Shown here piece after piece: positions 5,840 through 11,258 of a stretch of DNA of 11,258 nt (position 1 is its first letter; every line of letters begins with the position of its first letter). A program made the translations under genes and the position numbers. The notes beneath the pieces were generated by a model. The model ran no database searches. It was given only the letters and a program-made list of their open reading frames with translations, and was not told where the DNA came from. This DNA is from JAPYTU01 sp036166735. GTDB taxonomy: Bacteria > Bacteroidota > Bacteroidia > Cytophagales > MED-G16. The DNA lies in contig JAYZHG010000059.1 in NCBI GenBank assembly GCA_036166735.1, forward strand, positions 1 to 11,258, given 5' to 3'.

Positions 5840-8260
5840 ATGAAAAAGAAAATTAATTTTATTATTCTTTTACTAATAACAATATCTTTAGTTTATTTAT
5901 TAAATAATCCTACACATAATACTCCTCCATTAGGTAAATTTTTAAATCCATATTCTGGCTTTTGGCTAAATGGAGAAACAGACCAAAATATGGTTTTAGA
6001 TAAAATAAACTTAAAAAATTTAGAAGATGAAGTGATTGTTCAATATGATAGTTTATTAATACCTCATATATACGCTAAAACAGATAAAGACTTATTCTAT
6101 ACACAAGGCTATTTAACAGCATTACATAGACTCTGGCAGATGGAATTTCAAATTAAGGAAGTATCTGGAGAATTAAGTGAAATTTTTGGTAGTAAAACAT
6201 TATATAAAGACAGATCACAAAGAAGAAAAGGAATAGTTTACGCTGCAAAAAGAACCCTTGAGGAATCAAAAAAAGATATTAAAACTTATAACTTATTAAA
6301 TGCATATGTAGATGGAATAAATGACTATATAGAAACACTTTCTTATAAAGATTATCCAATAGAATATAAAATTTTAAACTATAAACCTGAAAAATGGACT
6401 TTACTAAAATGTTTTCTTTTAATGGAACAAATGTCTGATATGTTATCAATGGGAGACATGGACATTGAAGACACATATTTAGTCAATACCATTGGCATAG
6501 AAAAATATAATCTTCTTTTTCCAGAATATACCAATGATTTAGAACCTGTTATTCCTAAAGGAACAAAATTTAATTTTTATAATAAAAATAAATATATCAC
6601 AAACAATACTATTGTAAAAGATATAAATATTGATATAATGAATAAGCCAAATAAATACATTGGAAGTAACAACTTTGCTATTTCTCCAACAAAATCAAAA
6701 GATGGTAGTAGTTATCTTGCTAGTCAACCAGACTTATCATTAAATCTTCCATCAATCTGGTATATTATCCACTTAAATTCTTCAAATTTTAATACCATGG
6801 GTGCATCTCTTCCAGGAGCTCCAGGAATTATTATAGGATTTAACGATAACATTGCGTGGGGAGAGACCAACGCAAAAAGAGACGTTGTAGATTGGTATAA
6901 AATAGAATTTAAAGATAGTAAAAGGAAAGAGTATAAATATGGAAATAAATGGTTAAAAACTGAAAAAATTATTGAAAAGATAAAAATAAAAGGTGAAAAT
7001 ACATTTTATGATACGGTAGTATACACACACTATGGACCAGTTGTATATGATAAAAACTTCAATTCAAATACTAATAAGATAAATTTAGCCATGCGATGGA
7101 TAGCACATGATTCTTCTATTGAGTACAAAACTTTTATTGAATTAAATAAAGCAAAAAATATAAATGATATTCATAAAGCACTAGAACATTTTGATGGACC
7201 AGCTCAAAATTTTGCTTATGCTACAAAACACGGTAATATAGGTTTAACTATTGCTGGGAAATTTCCAATAAAATGGGAAAAACAAGGAAAATTTATTTTA
7301 AATGGCTCCAATCCTGAACATGAATGGCAAGGCATGATACCCTATGAACACGTATTGCAATATCAAAATCCAAAAAATGGATTTGTTAGTTCTGCAAATC
7401 AACACCCAGTAGATAAAAACTACCCTTACTATTATTATGATTTTAGCTATGAAAACTATCGTAACAGAAGACTCAACGATAGACTCAAATCAATAAATCT
7501 TATAACTCTAAATGACATAAAAAAAATTCAAAATGATAATTTTAGTTATAAAGCATATGAAATATTACCAATATTATTATCAGAAATTGACACACTTTCA
7601 CTTGACTCTACACTAGAAAAATATTTCAATAAACTATCCAATTGGGATTACTTCTCAAATACTAATAACGAATCTCCAGCTATTTTTGTAACATGGTGGA
7701 AAATATTTAAAGAAAAATTATGGGACGAATTTGATACACTAAAATATAGCTACAGAAAACCAAATTCTTATAACACATATTTACTAATAAAAGAAAATAA
7801 AGATCTAGAATATTATGATATTTTAAAAACAAACAAAAAAGAAAATTTATCTGACTTAGTAAACTATACTTACAAACTTTCTATCGACTCATTAGAAAAT
7901 TGGAAAAAAAATAATAAAAATAAACTTAATTGGAAAGACTATAAAAACACTACAATTAAACACCTTTTAAATATCAAAAGCTTTAGTAAATCTAGTGTTG
8001 ACATAGGAGGATACAATAATATAATTAATGCAGCCAGTGAAGATCATGGTCCTTCTTGGAGAATGATAGTTAAATTAAACAAAATAAAAACTGAAGCATG
8101 GGGTGTTTACCCTGGTGGTCAATCAGGAAATCCTGGAAATAGTAATTATTTTAGTTTAATTGATGACTGGGGCCATGGAATTTATAAAAAATTACTCTTT
8201 AATAATAATTATATTGATAATAGAAAAAACATTATTTACGAAAAAAAATTTAATAATTAA
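5840..8260 (+). CDS. Penicillin acylase family protein (secreted Ntn hydrolase)
   Basis: This 806-residue protein is an amide hydrolase of the penicillin amidase / acyl-homoserine-lactone acylase family (S45). Family members are made as one chain and cut themselves into alpha and beta subunits. A short basic start and a hydrophobic segment (residues 4-22) indicate export or membrane anchoring; there is no lipobox cysteine. The alpha region includes YTQGYLTALHRLWQMEFQ (87-104). The expected autocleavage site is G275-S276 in YIGSNNFAIS, making Ser276 the N-terminal nucleophile. N457 in PAQNFAYATKHGNIG aligns with the oxyanion Asn. The C-terminal motifs HGPSWRM and PGGQSGNPG are canonical. The length is normal and the catalytic residues are intact, so it is probably active in the periplasm or at the outer face. 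The natural substrate is unknown; the family hydrolyses penicillins, acyl-homoserine lactones and other amides. Confidence 0.93.
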   Translation: MKKKINFIILLLITISLVYLLNNPTHNTPPLGKFLNPYSGFWLNGETDQNMVLDKINLKNLEDEVIVQYDSLLIPHIYAKTDKDLFYTQGYLTALHRLWQMEFQIKEVSGELSEIFGSKTLYKDRSQRRKGIVYAAKRTLEESKKDIKTYNLLNAYVDGINDYIETLSYKDYPIEYKILNYKPEKWTLLKCFLLMEQMSDMLSMGDMDIEDTYLVNTIGIEKYNLLFPEYTNDLEPVIPKGTKFNFYNKNKYITNNTIVKDINIDIMNKPNKYIGSNNFAISPTKSKDGSSYLASQPDLSLNLPSIWYIIHLNSSNFNTMGASLPGAPGIIIGFNDNIAWGETNAKRDVVDWYKIEFKDSKRKEYKYGNKWLKTEKIIEKIKIKGENTFYDTVVYTHYGPVVYDKNFNSNTNKINLAMRWIAHDSSIEYKTFIELNKAKNINDIHKALEHFDGPAQNFAYATKHGNIGLTIAGKFPIKWEKQGKFILNGSNPEHEWQGMIPYEHVLQYQNPKNGFVSSANQHPVDKNYPYYYYDFSYENYRNRRLNDRLKSINLITLNDIKKIQNDNFSYKAYEILPILLSEIDTLSLDSTLEKYFNKLSNWDYFSNTNNESPAIFVTWWKIFKEKLWDEFDTLKYSYRKPNSYNTYLLIKENKDLEYYDILKTNKKENLSDLVNYTYKLSIDSLENWKKNNKNKLNWKDYKNTTIKHLLNIKSFSKSSVDIGGYNNIINAASEDHGPSWRMIVKLNKIKTEAWGVYPGGQSGNPGNSNYFSLIDDWGHGIYKKLLFNNNYIDNRKNIIYEKKFNN

Positions 8261-8635
8261 ATGAACTTTTTAATTAGAATATTAATTAATGGAATAAGTG
8301 CATATTACTTTATTAGTTTTTTACCTTGGTGGAGCATTATATTCATTCCTTTCTTATTAGGATATTTTATAAATGAAAATTATTTTAATCATTTTCTTAG
8401 TGGTTTTATAGGTATTGGAATTGCATGGATATTTTTAATAATAAACCTTAACAGTGGAAGTGAATCCATAATTTCAGAAAAAATAATTCAAATATTAAAT
8501 GTTGAGAGCATAAACATATTAACTATTTACTCAAGTATAATTGGTGGTTGTATTGGAGGATTTGCATCAATTACTGGACTTTCTTTGAAAAGAATTTTTA
8601 TAAAAACTAAACCTAGAAAAAAATTTAATTTTTAA
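8261..8635 (+). CDS. Small integral membrane protein of unknown function
   Basis: I do not recognise this 124-residue protein. It is strongly hydrophobic. The first 37 residues look like one or two membrane segments (about 5-20 and 23-37), followed by helices at about 46-63 and 86-108, the latter glycine-rich (SSIIGGCIGGFASITG), and a basic C-terminal tail (KTKPRKKFNF) that is probably cytoplasmic. The only soluble stretch, about 64-85, carries serines and two glutamates. Its ATG directly follows the acylase TAA with no gap (TAAATG), so it is very likely co-transcribed and translationally coupled to the acylase, suggesting a related role at the membrane. Its stop interlocks with that of the convergent glutathione peroxidase gene. 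It is a real gene by position and membrane topology, not by homology. Confidence 0.78.
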   Translation: MNFLIRILINGISAYYFISFLPWWSIIFIPFLLGYFINENYFNHFLSGFIGIGIAWIFLIINLNSGSESIISEKIIQILNVESINILTIYSSIIGGCIGGFASITGLSLKRIFIKTKPRKKFNF

Positions 8636-9225
8636 TTTAAAACAAAATCTAAAATCTCTTTATCAAGAGGATTAATAGAAGAAGAATAAACACCTTCAAG
8701 CTTACCATTTTTACTTACTAAATACTTAAAAAAATTCCATCTAGGAGATTTATCATTCCAACCATTTCTTTCAGAAGAAGATAACCATTTATAAACAGGA
8801 TGAGAATTTTTTCCTCTTACATCAGTTTTTTCAAAAATTTGAAACTCAATACCATATTTTGATTCACAAAATTCTATAATTTCATCATTTGATCCAGGTT
8901 CTTGAAAACCAAAATTATTGGAAGGAAAAGCAAGAATGGTTACTTTATCACTATACTTATTATGTAATACTTGAAGATCTTCATACTGTGGAGTATAACC
9001 ACATTTTGATGCTACATTAACTATTAAAATTTTTTTTCCTTTATACTGAGAAAAATTTATAATTTCACCATCAATTGATTTTGCGGTAAGATTATAAAAA
9101 TCTTCACCATAAGAATTTAAAACCACATCATCAGGTGCAATATCATGGACATTTAACATAGTATTCCTAAAGGCATACATACCTACAACTAAAAAAGAAA
9201 TTATTATAATTATTGTTATTTTCAT
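8632..9225 (-). CDS. Glutathione peroxidase family protein, membrane-anchored or exported
   Basis: This is a thiol peroxidase of the glutathione peroxidase family, 197 residues from the ATG at 9225. The core, from about residue 40, is a complete thioredoxin-fold GPx. It has the peroxidatic Cys75 in NVASKCGYTPQYE, Gln108 in FPSNNFGFQEP, and Trp163-Asn164 in PRWNFFKYL, which form the catalytic tetrad. The likely resolving Cys is Cys120 in EFCESKYG, as in thioredoxin-dependent non-seleno GPx, so it probably reduces peroxides with thioredoxin rather than glutathione. Unlike the short cytosolic BtuE type, it has a hydrophobic N-terminus (residues 3-18) that should act as a signal or anchor, placing the enzyme on the periplasmic side. 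Its ATG overlaps the argS stop (TGATG). A GTG three bases upstream could add one residue. Co-transcription with argS is expected. Confidence 0.93.
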   Translation of the reverse strand: MKITIIIIISFLVVGMYAFRNTMLNVHDIAPDDVVLNSYGEDFYNLTAKSIDGEIINFSQYKGKKILIVNVASKCGYTPQYEDLQVLHNKYSDKVTILAFPSNNFGFQEPGSNDEIIEFCESKYGIEFQIFEKTDVRGKNSHPVYKWLSSSERNGWNDKSPRWNFFKYLVSKNGKLEGVYSSSINPLDKEILDFVLN

Positions 9226-11018
9226 CACATTCTATTTGGCAATTTTATGTTTAAAAGATCAAATGCGCTTTTTATTATTTTAGAAACCATATATGATAAC
9301 GCAATTTTAAATAAAGTTGTTACATCTTTATTACCATTGAATATTTTATCTTCTTGATAAAAATTATTATATAATTTAGATAATTCATAAACATACTTTG
9401 CAATAACTGCAGGAGAATACATATCAGAAGATAATCTAATAGTATCAGAAAAAAGATATACATGATTTATTATTTTCTTTTGAATATTTGTCAATTGAAA
9501 ATTCTTTGATAAATCAATATTCTTATAATCTAAATTTAAAGAATCACCTCTTTTTATTAAAGATAATATCCTAGCATATGTATACTGAATAAATGGACCA
9601 GTATTTCCCTGAAAATCAATAGACTCTTCTGGATCAAATAACATCCTTTTTTTTGGATCAACTTTTAATAAAAAATACTTAAGAGCACCGATGGCAATTA
9701 TATTATATAAATCTTCTGAATTATCATTTTGAAAATCATCTAATTTACCAAGTTCATTAGTTCTTTGTTTTGCGGTTTGGATCATATTATCTATTAATTG
9801 ATCAGCATCAACTACTCTACCCTCTCTAGACTTCATTTTACCGCTGGGTAAATCAATCATTCCATATGATAAATGAAAACACTCTTTTGCCCAATTATAA
9901 TTTAACTTCTCAAGAATTTTAAATAAAATTTTAAAATGATAATCTTGTTCACTACCAACCGTATAAATCTGTTTTGTGATTTTAGGAAAATCTTCAAATC
10001 TTTTTATCGCAGTACCTATGTCTTGAGTCATATATACAGAAGTTCCATCACTCCTCAATAATATTTTTTTATCATAACCATCTTCTGTTAAATCAACCCA
10101 GACAGAATTATCTTTCTCTTTATAAAAAGTTTTCTTTTTAAGACCCTTCTCTATCTGATTTTTACCAAGTAAATAAGTTTCGGATTCATAATAATTTTTA
10201 TCAAAACTTACATCAATCAAATCATAAGTGCTTTGAAACCCTTCATAAACCCAACCATTCATTTTTTTCCATAACGCAACGGTCTGATTTTCTTTATTTT
10301 CCCATTTCAAAAGCACATCTTTTGCCATTTTCATTATATCTGTAGATACGTTTGCCTCTTCTTCATTAATTCCATTACTAACTAATTTAGCAGCCTGTTT
10401 TTTATGTTCATTTTCAAACATTATATAAAACTTACCTACAAATTTATCGCCCTTCGTACCACTGGATTTAGGAGTTTCATTATTTCCGAATAAATTCCAT
10501 GCAACCATAGACTTACATATATGAATTCCTCTATCATTTATAATTTGTACTTTATGAACTTTATAACCATTAGCCTCTAAAATTTTAGAAAGCGAATAAC
10601 CCAAAAATATATTTCTCATATGACCTAAATGAAGTGGTTTATTTGTATTTGGTGATGAAAACTCTACCATAACTTCTTTTCCTGAACTACTCTTATAACC
10701 CCATGATTTATGGTCATTAATGTAATTAAAAATAGAAATTAAATAATTATCTGATAGATCAAAATTTAAAAATCCTTTAACTACATTAAAATCAGAAATT
10801 ATGCTAGAATTAACTTTTAAATATTCACCTAACTTTTCACCTATATGTTCAGGTTTCTGTTTTAAATTAGATGTATGAGGAAAAATTATAAACGTATAAA
10901 ATCCATCATAATTTTTAATAGTTTCTTCTAAAGTGATATTTTCTAAATCACATTCATAAGCAAAAATTACTTTAAGAGCAGATTGAATTTCAAGTTTAAT
11001 ATCATTTAAAATATTCAT
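9225..11018 (-). CDS. argS: Arginyl-tRNA synthetase
   Basis: This class I aminoacyl-tRNA synthetase charges tRNA-Arg with arginine in the cytosol. The 597 residues match the bacterial family. An N-terminal additional domain (about 1-90) is followed by the catalytic domain with EFSSPNTNKPLHLGH, whose HLGH (130-133) is the HIGH signature. RSDGTSVYMTQDIG (322-335), the Bacteroidota-style KMSKS loop KMKSREG (394-400) and the DALR anticodon-binding domain at the C-terminus follow. The chain ends in IKLPNRM, matching the conserved C-terminus of ArgS, so the gene is full length. The ATG at 11018 starts a normal N-domain. A weak minus-strand AATTTTTG box ends 7 bases before the ATG; no other regulatory signal is seen. 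It is the upstream partner of the GPx gene. A tRNA-Arg gene lies 3.4 kb away, probably by chance. Confidence 0.97.
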   Translation of the reverse strand: MNILNDIKLEIQSALKVIFAYECDLENITLEETIKNYDGFYTFIIFPHTSNLKQKPEHIGEKLGEYLKVNSSIISDFNVVKGFLNFDLSDNYLISIFNYINDHKSWGYKSSSGKEVMVEFSSPNTNKPLHLGHMRNIFLGYSLSKILEANGYKVHKVQIINDRGIHICKSMVAWNLFGNNETPKSSGTKGDKFVGKFYIMFENEHKKQAAKLVSNGINEEEANVSTDIMKMAKDVLLKWENKENQTVALWKKMNGWVYEGFQSTYDLIDVSFDKNYYESETYLLGKNQIEKGLKKKTFYKEKDNSVWVDLTEDGYDKKILLRSDGTSVYMTQDIGTAIKRFEDFPKITKQIYTVGSEQDYHFKILFKILEKLNYNWAKECFHLSYGMIDLPSGKMKSREGRVVDADQLIDNMIQTAKQRTNELGKLDDFQNDNSEDLYNIIAIGALKYFLLKVDPKKRMLFDPEESIDFQGNTGPFIQYTYARILSLIKRGDSLNLDYKNIDLSKNFQLTNIQKKIINHVYLFSDTIRLSSDMYSPAVIAKYVYELSKLYNNFYQEDKIFNGNKDVTTLFKIALSYMVSKIIKSAFDLLNIKLPNRM

Positions 11019-11069
11019 GACCTTACAAAAATTAAATTAAAAGGAGGATTATCATAATATTTATTACAT

Positions 11070-11077
11070 TATGTTTG
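11070..11077 (+). promoter_or_regulatory. Candidate -7 box for the glycosyltransferase gene
   Basis: TATGTTTG perfectly matches the TAnnTTTG consensus and lies 34 bases before the glycosyltransferase ATG. The position expected for the -33 element holds GATT (11047-11050), a poor match. The rest of this 93-bp divergent region is A/T runs plus an isolated AAGGAGGA, with no hairpin or terminator. Confidence 0.33.
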
Positions 11078-11111
11078 AAAAAAATTGATATTTTTAAAAA
11101 AAAAGCAAGAA

Positions 11112-11258
11112 ATGACAGATAGCGTTGTTATTATTCCTACATATAATGAAATCGGTAATATTAAAAATACCTTGAATAAAATTGAAAATTTAAGCGTCAA
11201 TTTTAATATAATTATTGTTGATGATAACTCTCCAGATGGAACAGCCAAACTGGTTAAT
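11112..11258 (+). CDS. Dpm1-like polyprenol-phosphate mannosyltransferase (3' partial)
   Basis: Only the first 49 codons are in the window and the frame is open to the last base. The N-terminus MTDSVVIIPTYNEIGNI has the family 2 glycosyltransferase opening IIPTYNE, and IIIVDDNSPDGTA (33-45) is the nucleotide-binding segment that distinguishes dolichol/polyprenol-phosphate mannosyltransferase (Dpm1-like) proteins from general GT2 enzymes. The expected reaction is transfer of mannose (or another hexose) from a nucleotide sugar to a polyprenyl phosphate at the inner face of the cytoplasmic membrane, supplying lipid-linked sugar for protein or envelope glycosylation. The ATG follows an A-rich stretch without Shine-Dalgarno sequence. 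The gene is divergent from argS. Whether a C-terminal membrane domain is present cannot be seen. Confidence 0.9.
   Translation, partial: MTDSVVIIPTYNEIGNIKNTLNKIENLSVNFNIIIVDDNSPDGTAKLVN

Noticed and set aside
6279..6476. A 65-codon minus-strand open frame opposite the acylase alpha region, and a similar one at 3335-3532 inside the permease gene in another frame on the same strand.
   Set aside because: Both overlap real genes completely and have composition explained by the underlying codons.
11041..11048. AAGGAGGA, a perfect Shine-Dalgarno sequence on the plus strand upstream of the glycosyltransferase gene.
   Set aside because: It is 64 bases before the real ATG and upstream of the likely -7 box. 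The nearest ATG (11071) opens only a five-codon frame and is too far away. Other genes here lack Shine-Dalgarno sequences, so it is probably chance.

Overview
The window is strongly AT-rich, densely packed DNA. It most resembles a streamlined, uncultured member of the Bacteroidota, probably a Flavobacteriales-like marine lineage. This placement is inference and rests on four things: the protein families and their style (SucC, LolD-type ATPase, ArgS with a KMKSR loop, GAPDH, penicillin-acylase-family protein, Dpm1-like glycosyltransferase); almost no Shine-Dalgarno sequences before start codons; upstream boxes matching the Bacteroidota -7 consensus TAnnTTTG; and a tRNA gene without an encoded CCA end. 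No 16S rRNA gene is present to confirm it.

Layout. A 5'-truncated glyceraldehyde-3-phosphate dehydrogenase gene (+) runs into the window and meets pncA tail to tail. The first minus-strand block is an overlapping four-gene operon, transcribed lolD > DMT/EamA permease > pncB > pncA (4391 down to 871). A 93-bp divergent intergenic region separates it from sucC (+). sucC is followed after 11 bp by tRNA-Arg(UCG). Next come a secreted penicillin-acylase-family Ntn hydrolase and a small membrane protein with no gap between them. A second minus-strand block (11018 down to 8632) holds argS followed by a membrane-anchored glutathione peroxidase. Finally, a Dpm1-like polyprenol-phosphate mannosyltransferase gene starts on the + strand at 11112 and leaves the window.

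Function. PncA and PncB are consecutive steps of niacin salvage (nicotinamide > nicotinate > nicotinate mononucleotide), feeding the NAD pool used by GAPDH. The permease fused into their operon is a candidate, unproven, transporter for this route. SucC is a TCA-cycle enzyme, and ArgS charges arginine tRNAs such as the one encoded here. LolD is an ABC ATPase of the lipoprotein-release/MacB type, with no permease partner in the window.

The window is mainly housekeeping. I see no mobile element, CRISPR array, phage gene or defence system, and no stretch over 300 bp lacks a gene. The most notable features are the extreme compaction (both convergent gene pairs interlock their stop codons in a 4-bp palindrome), the permease embedded in the niacin salvage operon, and the conserved-looking pairing of the acylase with an unrecognised small membrane protein.
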